This document shows, piece by piece, positions 11,734-23,200 of a stretch of 64,000 nt of DNA. Source of the DNA: Chaetomium olivaceum (Eukaryota > Ascomycota > Sordariomycetes > Sordariales > Chaetomiaceae); the NCBI GenBank assembly GCA_039881045.1, contig JAYWVB010000027.1:372001-436000 (forward strand), in the 5' to 3' direction. A program made the position numbers and the translations under genes. The notes under the pieces were generated by a model, which made no database searches, was not told the DNA's origin, and saw only the letters and a program-made list of their open reading frames with translations. Each line of letters begins with the position of its first letter. The first letter of the stretch is position 1.

Positions 11734-13101
11734 TACTTCCATGTGATAATCCCCTCCCTCCCCGGCACCGCCTTCTCCGACCCCCTGCCCCCGCATCTCA
11801 CCTCCTCCTCCTCCTCTGCCACCAACACCAACACCAACACCATCCCCGCCACCGCCGCCCTCCTCAACACCCTCATGCACCGCCTCGGCTACACCGCCTA
11901 CCTCGCCACCGCCACCGCGCCGGGCGTGGGGTCTTCTGCTTCCGCTTCTACTGCTGCTGCTGCTGCTGGCGGTAGTCGCAGTAGCAGTAGCAGTAGCAGG
12001 AGTGGCGATGGTGGTGCCGGCAGGGTAGGCGAGCGGATCGTGCGGCGGCTGGTCACGGCGCATGCGGCGTCGTGTGTGGGTGGGCACCTGGTGTGTCCGT
12101 TGTTGAGGGCGCCGAGTCGGAAGGGGTGGAAGGCGGGGCTGAGGGGGTGGAGGTGGTGGGTTGCTGCGAGGGTTTTGTTGAAGGGTGGTGGTAGGAATGG
12201 GAGGTCGGTCACTGGGGTTGGTGGTGGTGGTGGTGGGGATGGTGGTGGTAGTGGGTGGGGGAGGGTGGCGGAGGCGGATACGCTCGCGTACGCGCTTTGT
12301 GACTCGCCCGTGGGGATGTTGGCGTTCTTGTTGCGGGGGCTGCGGTTGGCGGCTGCCGGCGGCAAGGCCGTGTTTACACGGGACGAGCTGATCACGCTGG
12401 CGAGTCTGATGTGGTTACCGGGGCCGGAGGGGATGCTAAGGTTCTGGGCGGCGTGTGGGAAGCATCATGAGGAGGAGGAGACGGCTCGGGGACCCAAACC
12501 GAGGGTTGCGATTACCGTGTTCACTGGGGCGGGTGGGAGCCAGAAGGATAAACAACCCGAAACAGTTACGGTTACGGCTGTGGCGGAGGAGGAAGAAGAG
12601 ACTGGCCTGTGGCCTACGCCAGAGGAGGTCGTTGCGAGGACGGAAAGCTACTACCCGCCGGCCTGGGCAAATACCCTCTTCGATGTCGTCCATACCCAGC
12701 GGGTACCCGGCCCGAGTAGCGGACTGCTCGCCTGGGAACAACCTGGGGTCATCCTCGCTGGAGTGCGAGGCCTCGCCAAAGCGGTGCTGGCGAAGGACGC
12801 ACGCCTCGTGCTGGTTGTGCCGTCAACTGGTGTTGCTGTGGGATCTGCAGATACCAGCAAGCCGGCCACAGGAGCACCGGTGGAGAGGAAAAAGCCCGTT
12901 GCTGTTACCAGGTCGAGCGCGGGCAGCACCCCGGGGGGGGCGGTAGAAGCTGTACCTACGGCGAGCGGAGCAGCAGCGCAAGGTGACCACAAAGGCAAAG
13001 GGAAGGAAACTGAGCTCCTAGCCCCTCCCGCCGTGGGCTCAAGTGCTGAGGATGAGAGCCCTCGTACGCTGGTGAATACGCCGCCCTTGGAGACGGCTTG
13101 A
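11059..13101 (+). CDS. Epoxide hydrolase-like protein with EHN domain, probable pseudoenzyme
   Basis: Exons are 11059..11115, 11183..11313 and 11397..13101; 630 aa. The N-terminal half is a clear epoxide hydrolase N-terminal domain: PYRIHIPSKHLDLTRQKLEL, LIDYWLESYSWRTTEARLN, PQFRTAI. The alpha/beta-hydrolase part is recognisable (VPLLVIPPFPLP, FHVIIPSLPG, LMHRLGYTAYL, DSPVGMLAFLL, LASLMWLPGPEG). Family members open epoxides with an Asp nucleophile in GGDWG and a His in GGHFAALEQP. Here the first region is replaced by Ala/Ser-rich sequence with only a GDGG remnant, and the second reads PSSGLLAWEQP with no His. The protein also carries a 12-residue polyQ run, polySer and polyGly blocks. I infer loss of catalysis. 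A second possibility is mis-sequenced repeats, but no frame break is needed here. Confidence 0.75.
11698..11733 (+). repeat. CAG repeat encoding 12 glutamines
   Basis: CAA, ten CAG codons and CAA encode a polyQ run inside the hydrolase-like domain, just before the YFHVIIPSLPG strand. Such pure CAG runs are likely to vary in length between strains. Confidence 0.9.
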
Positions 13102-13488
13102 TGGGAGAGCCCGGTTTATCTGACTTGACTGCTGGCAGTTTATATAGGTTTCGTTTCTTTATTTCCCCTAGTTAGAGTTGTGGTCATCGATAGAGCCGTC
13201 GAGAGAAGGAAATATAAGATACCCATATACCCACCATACAACTATTCTAATGCGTTCGCCCTCCATCCTTACTCAGCCTTGCTTATGTATGTTGATACCT
13301 CTGCTGCACATTTGCGGAATCTCACATCATGCCCTCAAACACGAACTCGAGGATGACCCCAATGACTACGAATCTATCATGCATTGTGAAGCGGTTTTCG
13401 ACTATTTATCACTATAACAGAACCAGTCCAAGTCCAAGGCTGGCCATCAAAAAATACATACAACCGTCCTTCAGCTTGGGCTTGGGTA
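13102..13488. other. Convergent 3' flanks, epoxide-hydrolase-like gene / POM34
   Basis: Both neighbours terminate into this AT-richer 387-bp spacer. I see no gene or structured repeat. Confidence 0.4.
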
Positions 13489-14370
13489 TTATGCGTGCAA
13501 CCAGCTATTTCCCGAACTTCTCCTCCCCTTTTCATACAGCCACTTATTGTTCAAACCCACGGTCGACCGCTTCCCGGTCGCCGGCGTCGGTGTCGCAGGT
13601 CCATCGCCAAACGCGCTCGAGGCAGTGCTCGCGTTGAGCGGGCTGGTTGACCCGAACGACGTCGTCCTCCCCCCTCCTATCGCCTTATGCCGCAGAGGGC
13701 TGACATTTGATGGTGAGTATTGCGGCGCGTTCAGCTTCGACGGCGACGTGCCGAACCGGGGCGACGTGTACTGTCCGGGGCTGGGGCTGGCGAAGTTAGA
13801 AAGGGGCGAGCTCGCGTAGCTCTTGATGCTGGCGGGCGACCCGGCAAGCGACGGAGTCCGCGAGTATCGCGGGGGTGTGCTATAGACCGAGTTCGGTGTT
13901 GCCGGCCTCGAGCTCGGCGGAAGGCCGAGTAGTTTCCGCTGGGCGGGCGTGAGGGGGATGTCGGAGAGGTCGTCCTGCGGCCGGTACAACGGCAGCAGCG
14001 CGATGACGATGTTGATTAACGGCACAAGAAACAGTGTCGCAGTAATCCAGCTGCTGTATTGCCTCCATAAGGGGGTGATTCTAGTCAAAGGGGTCAGTAT
14101 GATTGTGACGCGGTTTTCTTCGTGGGGTACTCACAGCCAGGATGGCACAAAGGGCAGCACCACCTGCCGCACCAGTCCAAGGCTGACTAGCGCCACGGCA
14201 TTGTAGACCATCTTCCGAATGTTCTTCTCGGAAAAAACATTCTGGCTTTGCCGCCGCGTGATCTCGGCGAGGCGGGGATGTTTCCAGTTGCCGGGGCTAT
14301 CTGTGGCAGCTGGTGCGGTGGTTTGCTTGACGGGCGTGGACTTGACCGGCGTCAAAGTCGAGGACGACAT
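13489..14370 (-). CDS. pom34: Nuclear pore membrane protein POM34
   Basis: Exons are 14135..14370 and 13489..14080; 275 aa. POM34 is one of the membrane-anchored nucleoporins of the pore ring. The sequence has the fungal POM34 block GNWKHPRLAEITRRQ, then two hydrophobic segments (about residues 55-79 and 88-110) separated by a short polar turn. The hallmark DDLSDIPLTPAQRKLLGLPP and YSTPPRYSRTPSLAGSPAS follow, ending in a Ser/Pro-rich tail. The intron (GTGAGT to CTAG) falls between the two membrane segments. The frame stays open upstream to an ATG at 14469 that would add 33 residues. The downstream Met is preferred because the family starts just before the GNWKHPRL block. Confidence 0.9.
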
Positions 14371-15043
14371 GGCGCTGGTTGTGATGTTGCAAATTGTTTG
14401 TCGGCGGGTTAGGAAAATAGCGACACTCTCGACGAGTACAGGGGCGGTAATGCGGCGATGATGAACCACCTAATCTCAGTTCATACGCAGGCAGGTATCG
14501 TCGAGGATGCGCGGGGGCGAAATTGACTAGAGATTGTCGATTTCTGCTGTTTATTGTGGTTAGTAAAGCCAAATGGCCGGGAGATCGCTTTGAGGCGACG
14601 TTCCGCTTGGCCGTGTTCTCGTTTGTCGCTGGTGTTCAGGGCTGGTTGTTGTTTGAATACAACCCAAATTGGTTTGGACAAAGCCCGCGATTTGTCGCGA
14701 AGTCAACACTTCAAGCAGGGGGTCTTGCAAGCTGTCAGCTGACGGCAGTTGTTCACTCAGCTCCAACGCACGGACCTCAAGATTTCGGGTTGCCCCCACA
14801 TTTGGGCAGCTCCAAGAGCACAGCTCCCCACCGCTGGCTCCATCTCTCCCGGCATTCCCATGCCGCCGTTGTACACTACTTCTTGTATGTACATACAGCT
14901 TAGGAGGCCTCGGATTCTGTCAACTTGACCTTGAATCCCACGGCTTCCGGCATTTCGGATTCAATCCTTCTTGCCTTGACTGTATTGTATTGGCCATCAC
15001 CACAAAACATAGGAATCCCGAATTGCGTTACGTCGGCACAACA
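14371..15043. promoter_or_regulatory. Divergent intergenic region, POM34 / AMP-binding-like gene
   Basis: A 673-bp divergent promoter region. The open frame of the plus-strand neighbour extends into it, but that translation has no family resemblance before the Met at 15044. Confidence 0.45.
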
Positions 15044-16798
15044 ATGGACACGCTGTTGCTCCGGCTCGATGAGAGCGTCACTGGCCTCTTCGGACAGTGG
15101 AATCTCTGGACGAGCGCCATCTTCACCGTCCTCGCCGGATTCCTTACCTACCAGCTTACTACCCGGCAAGACCCCGACACCCACCCTTTCCTCCTCGCCC
15201 GTCAAGCACAGGGCTCTCCCGTGCGCCAACCCGGAGAATCCCCCGTCTACCGATCGCAGGGCTCCCCCCATGGCATGCCCCTTAACGCCAGCTTGAATGT
15301 GAAGGACCCGGGTGCCTCCAAGTGGTCGAGAGGTCGGGATGGAGATCTGCGGGACATCTGGCGTCAGGCCATCGCCGGCGTGCAGGAGGATGGGCCGACC
15401 AAGGGAGCGACTGGCCGTATCTTGACTGTCCTGGGTACCGACAAGGCCATTGAACACAACCTCGCCGATATCACCCGCCAGATCAATCTGATCGGCCAGC
15501 ATATTATCGACCAGGGCGGCAACCGTGTGGCCATCTACCTCCCGAACTCCGTCGAGCTGATCGCGACTCTGTTCGCCTGCGCCTTCTACGACCTAACCGC
15601 CGTGATCCTGCCGTTCGACGAGCCCACCGATGCCATCATTTCCATGCTTCGCCGCTCCGCCGCCGACACTGTGGTGACCGCTCCGGGCTCCTTCCCCTTT
15701 GACGTGGTTGTTAGCAGCTACCCTTCCCTGCGCCAGCTGATCTGGGTCGTCGATGAGGGCAGCAAGCACATGGACTGGAACGAGGTCCCGCAGGGTACCG
15801 GCAGCAGCGTCAACGTCTCGACCTGGCAGGATATTATCAACGACAGCCCCGTGGATGCTGGAAAGCAGCTGCCGCTGCTGGAAGGACAAAAGGCACCCCG
15901 CGACGTCACTGTGTTCTGGCAGGCCAAGCCCGGCCAACAGGAGGACATGGTGCGTTTCACCTCGGCCAACCTCATCTCCGGCGTCGCCGCCCAGATCTTC
16001 GCCCTCGCGACCTCCCAGCGGATGGGTCCCTCGGACCTCTTCCTGCCCGCCGACTCCCTCGCCAACACCCACACCCTCGTCCTCACCCTGACCGCGCTCT
16101 ACTCCAACGCCTCGGTCGCCTTCAACTCGGTCGCCGCGCAGGCCGACGACCTCGCCGTCGCCACGCGCGGCGTGTCCCCGACCATCCTCGTCGCCACCCC
16201 GGCGGCCCTGCTCAAGACCCACAGGGACTCCATCGCCCGCGTCAACAGCTCCTTCATCACCCGCACCCTCCACGGCATGCGCGTCCGCAAGCTCACCCAG
16301 GGCGGCGTCATGCCCGCCGCGGGCAGCGGACCCAACTCCGACAAGCTGCGCCTGATCCTGACCGCGGACCGGGCCGGCGCCGGCACCCCCCCCTGCCGTC
16401 CGCCGTGCTGGCCGACCTGCGCGTGCTGACCGGCGCGCGCATCATGTACGCGCTGACGGCGGCCAAGGTCGCGGGCGCCGTGGCCCAGACCGGGTTCTTT
16501 GATTACAGGGTGTTGGAGGATGAGAAGGGCGGGTGCCATTTTGGCCCGCCGTTGACGAGCACCGAGATTTTGCTGCGGGATATGGGCGCGTGGAAGTCGG
16601 GGGATGACGGGAGTAAGGGGGAGGTGAGTTCTCTTTTTTCTTTCTTTGTTTCTTTGTTGCCCTTTACTTTGGGGTGGGTTGACTTACTGACGTTGGTGCT
16701 TGCAGATTATTGTCCGAGGTCCTTGCGTCGCTGGGAACGAAGTCGCCCTTGGAGTGGCGGGTATGATGAGGGATGACAATACCCTCACGTATGTGTAA
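15044..16798 (+). CDS. AMP-binding (ANL superfamily)-like membrane-anchored protein, probably non-catalytic
   Basis: Exons are 15044..16623 and 16706..16798; about 557 aa after correction. The N-terminus (LWTSAIFTVLAGFLTYQL) is a likely membrane anchor. The body resembles the large domain of acyl-CoA synthetases (NRVAIYLPNSVELIATLFAC, DLTAVILPFDEPTDAI, GEIIVRGPCVAGN). The signature P-loop of adenylate-forming enzymes, normally a T/S-G-T-G-x-P-K-G-like motif, is not seen: the corresponding place reads EDMVRFTSANLISG. The C-terminal lid domain is also absent, since the protein stops soon after the second exon. I therefore infer a scaffold or degenerate enzyme. One frame break occurs at a run of eight C (16386..16393). 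One more C restores TPPLPSAVLADLRVLTGARI and the rest of the protein, so a sequencing error is likely. Confidence 0.75.
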
Positions 16799-17193
16799 AA
16801 GAAAGGACTTGGGTTGTTTTCATGACAAGACATCATTTTTACGGCTCGTTACCCTCACATTGTGACGGGCTCGAGTCCCCATCCCATTATTGGCACCGAC
16901 TCGGAAGGACTGGAACCCCCTTTCGAATGGCATAGACTTGATAGGTTTAGCGTTACTTGGAAGGCTTGCGACGGATTTGATTATATAGAACCCACATTAT
17001 TGACCGATTGACCAGACAAGACTTAAATGCGCAGGCAAGACTTGAATTCAACTCATCACATGTCATTGTATCCCCGTAGCAGTAACCCCTTACCCCAACC
17101 TACGCCAGCGCCCTTTACCCATGCAGATAAACAGACAAACAAATCTCCCCTAGCTTGCCACCACATCCCCCTCCCCCCACCCCAACCACAAAA
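16799..17193. other. Convergent 3' flanks, AMP-binding-like gene / MCM5
   Basis: A 395-bp spacer between two gene ends. A tRNA T-arm-like string near 16868 was examined and rejected. Pyrimidine-rich sequence precedes the MCM5 stop. Confidence 0.4.
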
Positions 17194-19534
17194 CTACGCG
17201 CCATTCCTGTAAACCTGCGCCCCTTGGTTCCTAAACATGATGGTATCCCTCCTCTGCAAGAACATCAGCGCCCGATTCAGCGCCGCCTCGCTGAACCCTT
17301 TGCCCTCGACCATCTCGCGGCGCAGCGTCGCGAGACTGGTACTCCAACCGATGGGAAGTCGCCTCTTCAGCTCGGCCTCGATGCGCGACACCTCCTCGTT
17401 CAGCTCGCGGCTGCCCTGGTTGCTGCCCTGGTTGACGGCGTCCATGGTCGAGCAGAGGAACAGCCGGATCGCCTCGTCGACGTGCTCCTCGGTCGCCACG
17501 GGCGAGAGCGCGAGCTTGGCGAGCGACTCGGTGATGCGCACAATGGCCTCCAGCTGGCGGACTGTGATGGGGATAGAGGATCGTGTGTTGGCCTCGAGCT
17601 CCGCCGCGTGTACTTGCTTGCGGATGGCGACGAAGTGCGAGGAGAGTTTCTCGGCGGCGGCATCTGAGAGGCGCGGGGCGCAGCGTCTGGGAGGAGGGTT
17701 AGCTGGTTGAGAGGCGCGGGTGGGAGGGGGATGCGTGGAAAGTCAGGCGGGAAAACTCACGATCTGCAGTAGCTGATGTAGCGGCGCATCTTGTCGACGG
17801 GAATCTCAGACTCGACGCGCTCTTCTACGCCGCGCCCGCCCATGTGGATGCCCATGACGTGCTTGGCAATGCGTTCGTCTTTGCCGCGCTCGTGCTCATC
17901 CTTGACGATGAAAATCATGTCGAAACGGGAGAGGATGGTGGTTTGGAAATCGATGTTTTCTCCAGGCGTCTTCATATCGTCGTACCGTCCGAAGATGGGG
18001 TTGGCAGCGGCCAGCACCGACGTTCGTGCGTTCAAAATGGTGGTAATGCCTGCTTTGGCGATCGAAATCGTCTGCTGCTCCATGGCTTCGTGGATCGCTA
18101 CCCGATCCTCGTCACGCATCTTGTCGAACTCGTCAATGCACACCACACCGCCGTCTGCCAGCACCATGGCACCACCTTCGAGGTAAAATTCGCGGGTTGA
18201 TTGGTCTCGCTGAACGGAAGCTGTCAAACCGGCGGCGGACGAACCCTTACCGGAGGTGTAGATGGCGATAGGGGCCACCTTCTCGACAAACTTGAGCAGC
18301 TGGGACTTGGCTGTACCAGGATCACCAAGCATGAGGACGTTTATATCACCACGCAGTTTCATCCCGTCAGGAAGGATCTTTTTGGACCCGCCCATGAGGA
18401 GACAGAGGATGGACTTTTTGATGTCTCGGTTACCATAGATGGACGGCGCGATGCAGTCAGTCATGATGTTGTAGAGGTCAGGGCGCCGGCTGAGCTCCAG
18501 GAACTCTTGCTCCTCCTCTTCCGAAAAGACGGCCTGCCCCTTGGCGGTCTGGTCAAGATCGGTTTGGATACCAGTCGCACGTAAATAGGGCGTGCGGATG
18601 GCGACAGCACCACTTGAGTTCTTGGACCCCTTGCTCTGGTAGATGGAGAAGATGCCCATGACAATGCACCTCGACCCCGGCACTACCCGGTTTGTGAGGT
18701 AGCGGTCGGCGGATATGAGGACATGGCGCGGCAGCTCTCCTACTGGCACCTGATCGGGCGCCTCCTGAAGCTTGATGATTTGTTGGTCGACAAATTTCGA
18801 CTGCTCGTGCACGACGAAATAGGGGTCGAGAGGGCACTTTTCCGTCGGATCACCAGGAGCCCTGTTCCTCCCGCACTGCCTTGGGAGGGTCACGCCGCTG
18901 AATCCTCCGAGAACAGCGATGTCTTGTGCGTGGTCGCAGGTGCGGCATTGGATATGGATTTCTGTTGCCTTGGACGACATAACTGAGGCGCCGATGACGA
19001 TACCGGGTACCCTAACCAGCCTCGATATGGTGAGCGAGTCCAAGTTGCGGATCGAGACATCTTCGGCGCTGGAGTGGAGGAGGAGCTGGTGTTCGGGGAG
19101 TTTGACGTTGGGCTCGTGGGGGTGAACGATCCTGTGCGTACACCGCTTCAAGGCGGCTTCGAACTAGACGGTGTCAGGCTGAGAAGCAACCATAATAGTG
19201 TCGGTGTATCATACTAGTGGGATAATTTCTGCGGGTTCTGTCACTAATCTGTGAGCGATTTCCTCGTTGAACTTGATCAGGTCCCCAATATTGACGTCGC
19301 AGTAGTATTTCTTGAGCAGTGCATTTTCGCGCAGTTGGTCTCTATAAAAAATGTGTCAGTCTCCAAAGGGAGTACTAAGTCTGGGTACCAAGAGGCGGAC
19401 CTGTAGATGAAGATATTGTCGAGCCGGAAGTCGAGGATGAAAGACTCAAGCAGGCCGCGGACGTGTGTGTTGGAGTTTTCATTTTCGGCTGGGGTACCGT
19501 AAAGGCGACTGGTAAATACCGACTGCCGATCCAT
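17194..19534 (-). CDS. mcm5: MCM5, subunit of the MCM2-7 replicative helicase
   Basis: Exons are 19401..19534, 19215..19341, 17761..19163 and 17194..17686; 718 aa, the usual length. MCM5 is part of the hexameric helicase that licenses origins and unwinds DNA. It starts MDRQSVFTSRLYG. The zinc-binding segment CRTCDH with two further cysteines follows, then the AAA+ core: Walker A GDPGTAKSQLLK, Walker B CIDEFDKM, sensor 1 region ARTSVLAAANP and arginine finger LSRFDMIF. The C-terminal winged-helix region ends TIMFRNQGAQVYRNGA. The last intron uses GTGAGT and splits YCRS. GACGCG cores near 19660 and 19681 upstream are MCB-like but incomplete, so cell-cycle control is only suggested. The gene is divergent from VPS54. 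Confidence 0.97.
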
Positions 19535-20228
19535 GGCGAAAGACTGAGTTGTGGTGTATTTTGGAAGGGTGGTGTTGACGGGCGGTAGCTCGACGGCTTC
19601 TTGCGACGGCTCTGCGGATGGAGGGGTAGGGGTAGGTTGCAGAAGGGGGGAAACTGTGCGACGCGCAAAAGCGCCAGAGCGACGCGACTGCACCGCGTTT
19701 TCCGACAGGGATCTAAATTGAACCCCATATTTCCATTTCACGGTGGGCCGTGCGACGTTGGTTCGGATAAGAGATTGGCCGCCCCGTTACCAGGATTGAG
19801 CAGTAGTGCGCCCAGCTACATAAATATGCAGCTATGAGAGGGATGAAGCTCTGCAAGGCTCAGGGTAGTGGAGTTGCGTACCACCCAAGCTTGGCGTGTA
19901 CCAGGTCCCGGCCAGATTGGCACCCGCAAGGAGCTGCAGCATCTCCCGTCAGCACCTCAGCACATTGACGGCAGCTCAAACCTGACACCGAAACCAAAAG
20001 ATAACTAGCTGTCAATCAGTATCCTGCAGCAGAGAACACGACAGTCGAATGATAGTCGAACGACAGTCGAAAACCAACGCAGTGCATGCACCCTTGAAGG
20101 CCCCCAGTTATGATACCCCGGTGACGGCGGCCTCTCTTCACTTTCAGATCCACCTACGCCCCGGGCCTGGATGGTCGCAAACAACACAACGAATTTGCCT
20201 CGTGGCTGGGGAGACTGGGCGAGGCATC
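19535..20228. promoter_or_regulatory. Divergent intergenic region, MCM5 / VPS54
   Basis: This 694-bp spacer should hold both promoters. Two GACGCG cores (about 19660 and 19681) lie close to the MCM5 start and resemble MCB elements (ACGCGT) without matching fully. A three-copy phased repeat lies at 20041..20071. Confidence 0.45.
20041..20071. repeat. Three AGTCGAA direct repeats with 11-bp period
   Basis: AGTCGAA begins at 20043, 20054 and 20065, each preceded by AC/AT, so the full unit is close to AYAGTCGAAYG. The period of one helical turn and the location about 160-190 bp upstream of the VPS54 start suggest binding sites on one DNA face. No matching known factor site comes to mind. Confidence 0.6.
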
Positions 20229-23200
20229 ATGTTCGCAAATCAGGGGGCGCGCAAGTCGGTCGATAGTCTGTCGCCGACGCTATCAGTTGGGCATCGGGGC
20301 GACTTCCCTTTCCATGGGTACGCATGCACACACGAAGACGCTCGCTTGCTCACTCACATCCACGCAACCCGGGCAGGTTGAGTGCGCCCTGATCAGCAGC
20401 TAACAGTTCGAAGAACAGCGCCCCATGGCTCCCAACACTCCCATCAGCGAAGAGGGTCGACAGCAAGCTCCATCCACTCGATCGGGGCACACTGGATAGT
20501 TGGGGGAATTCGTCCAACGCCGTCTTCGAATCGGGCCAAAATGCTATTTCAACGTTGCTACAGCCCCCAATAGTGAGGACCGGCCTCCTACCACACACCG
20601 CGCCGCCTGCCTCGAGCGCACACAAACCTCCGACCGCGCGAGACATACCCCCCGTGGCGCTCACCAACATCCCGCACGTCGAAGCATCCGAGTTCACCTC
20701 GTACCTATCACAAGTCGGCCCTTTGTACGAACAGCTACGGCGGATACAGGCGGATGAGGACCAGGGGACGAGCGGCGCACATCGTCGAGGGAACAAGCCA
20801 GACGACTACACCGAAGCCCTGGATGAAGGCCATTTGCGACCAGGAAGGCGGCCAGGGTTATCATCGAGACGAACGTCGACTGCGTCGCTCAGCTCCTTAT
20901 CCTCCATTGAAACCGCCACAGCCCCGCGGCGGTCGAGTTCGCGCCCGAGAAGGGGACCAGCGCAGGGACCCCTCCGCTCTCCACCATACCCACCGTGTAC
21001 TTCGACGACGACTTCCACCTCGAGAATCCGCGCACATTTGATGTTGTCAGCGAGCGTTCCGAAGTGGTGCGGCCAGCGCCAGGCGCCGACGAGAAGGCTG
21101 CGTCCAACGGCCAGGCAGCTGCACCCCGTAAGGCACTGGCAACAAACGCTATCCTACAGGAGAAGCTGTCATGGTACATGGATACTGTCGAGATGCATCT
21201 CATTCAGTCCATATCCACCGCATCGACCACTTTCTTTACCGCCCTTGGCTCACTCCGAGAACTACACTCCGAAGCTGCGGACTCTGTAGAGAGGATCAAG
21301 GCGCTGAGGAAAGAACTCGAAGCTCTTGACGAAGAGGTCGCAATGGGCGGCCTGAATCTTGTCCAGCAGCGCAGGAAAAGGGAGAACGTCAAGCAGCTTC
21401 ACGATGCCGTTATGCAGCTAAGAGAAATTGTTGACGCCGTTGCCGTCTGTGAGTCTCTGGTTGATGCTGGCCAGATTGACGAAGCTCTCGACAACATTGA
21501 CGCCGTCGAGAACCTCGTGGCAGGCGAAGTGCCGGGACCCAGCCAGCTTGGTATCCAGCTAAGGGACCTTAGGGGGGCCACCGCCCTTCAGGGCGTGAGC
21601 AACGATTTAGACACGCTTCGTCTGCAGATCGGGAGATCCTACGAAGCCAAATTTCTCAGCACCCTGCTTACAGACCTTCAAAATCATGTCGAGCAAGTGT
21701 CTTCCCAAGAAGTTCTCATGCGTTGGAGTAGTGCTTCGGCGCGAACACGTGGAACGCACAGCCGTGAAGCTTCTGCCTTCCCGGCATACATGGCGGGGAC
21801 AAATCTGATACGGACAGAGCTTCTCACCAGCCTCACGGGTTTGCAACGTGCGAAGCATCTCACAGCTGCGGCTACCGCGTACCGGGAAGCGGCACTGCGC
21901 GAGATCAGAACCATCATCCGACGGCAGATGCCTAGCTCTAATGACGATGACAATGAATCGCTCATGTCCACATCCACAAGAACCGGAGGCAGGCAACGCT
22001 CTCAACAGGAGAGGTCCATCATTCTTGCCCGTAACCTGCGCGCTCTCGAACCCCAAGATGCCGAGCAGCTATTGGTCAACATGTACATCGGCGTGTCTGA
22101 GGCTTTGAGGAGACTGAGCACACAAGCCAAGGTTCTTCTGGATGTGGCAAGTTCCATCGGCGAACCGCCCATGCCGTCGGGTATCCGATCTCCGCTCCAG
22201 TCACCTCCCTTTAGCCCTACGGCAAGGCAAGCGTCAGGCGCCGCTCGGGAGGCCCAGGAAGAAATCCACATGGGCGTGGACATTGCGAATCTCCTGGGAC
22301 AAGCGGTGGATGTGGCGCACGAAAAGATCGTAAAGGTATTGCGTGTACGATCAGAACAAAGCAAGCGATTGGGTCTCCTTTGGTTCCTCCGATATTTTAC
22401 CCTCAACCTCCACTTTGCCAACGAGTGCGAGGCCATCTCCGGACGCAGCGGTACCACGTTAAAGACTGTCGTCAACGGCCACATCAAGGATTTCATCCAA
22501 TACCACGGGGACGCCGAAAACCAGAAGCTTGCGCAGGGGATGGAGTCGGACCAGTGGAACGCCGCTGACTTCAACGAGAAGGACACGGAGCTGCTCAACC
22601 GAATTTTAGAGAGCAGCACCAGCGATGCAGTTACGTGGACAGAGGGCACTCAAATATGGATCCCGCACCCCGACACTGAAAAGTCGAGTGGAGAAGTTGA
22701 CGTGCTGTCAGTCCAAACCAACGGCACGAGCAAGGCCAAGACGAGAAGTGCCGTCGTCGACGCGGAAAGCTACCTGCTCCCCAACTCGGCCATCTCGTGC
22801 ATGAATGGCATGGCTAATTTCTTGCAACTCATGGCTGCCATACCGTCCATGACGGGAGAAATATCGGCATCACTAATCGCCTTCCTCCAACTTTTCAACT
22901 CGCGCTGCACCCAACTCATATTAGGCGCCGGTGCAACGCGCTCAGCCGGGCTCAAGAACATAACGACGAAACACCTCGCCCTGGCATCTCAGTCCCTTGC
23001 TTTCACCGCGGCCATCATTCCGCACGTTCGCGAATTCGTCCGACGGCATTGCGGCTCAGGGCCGGTCGCGTCGAGCGTTATGGGCGAGTTCGACAGGGTC
23101 CGGCGGGCGTTCCAGGAGCATCAGAACAACATCTACGACAAACTGGTCGAAATCATGAGCGGGCGCGCTCTGGCGGGTACCAAGAAGCTGAAGGCCATCA

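Noticed and set aside
16855..16905. tRNA B-box-like string (GGGCTCGAGTCCCC)
   Set aside because: The string is palindromic around CTCGAG, and no A box or acceptor stem is found on either strand.
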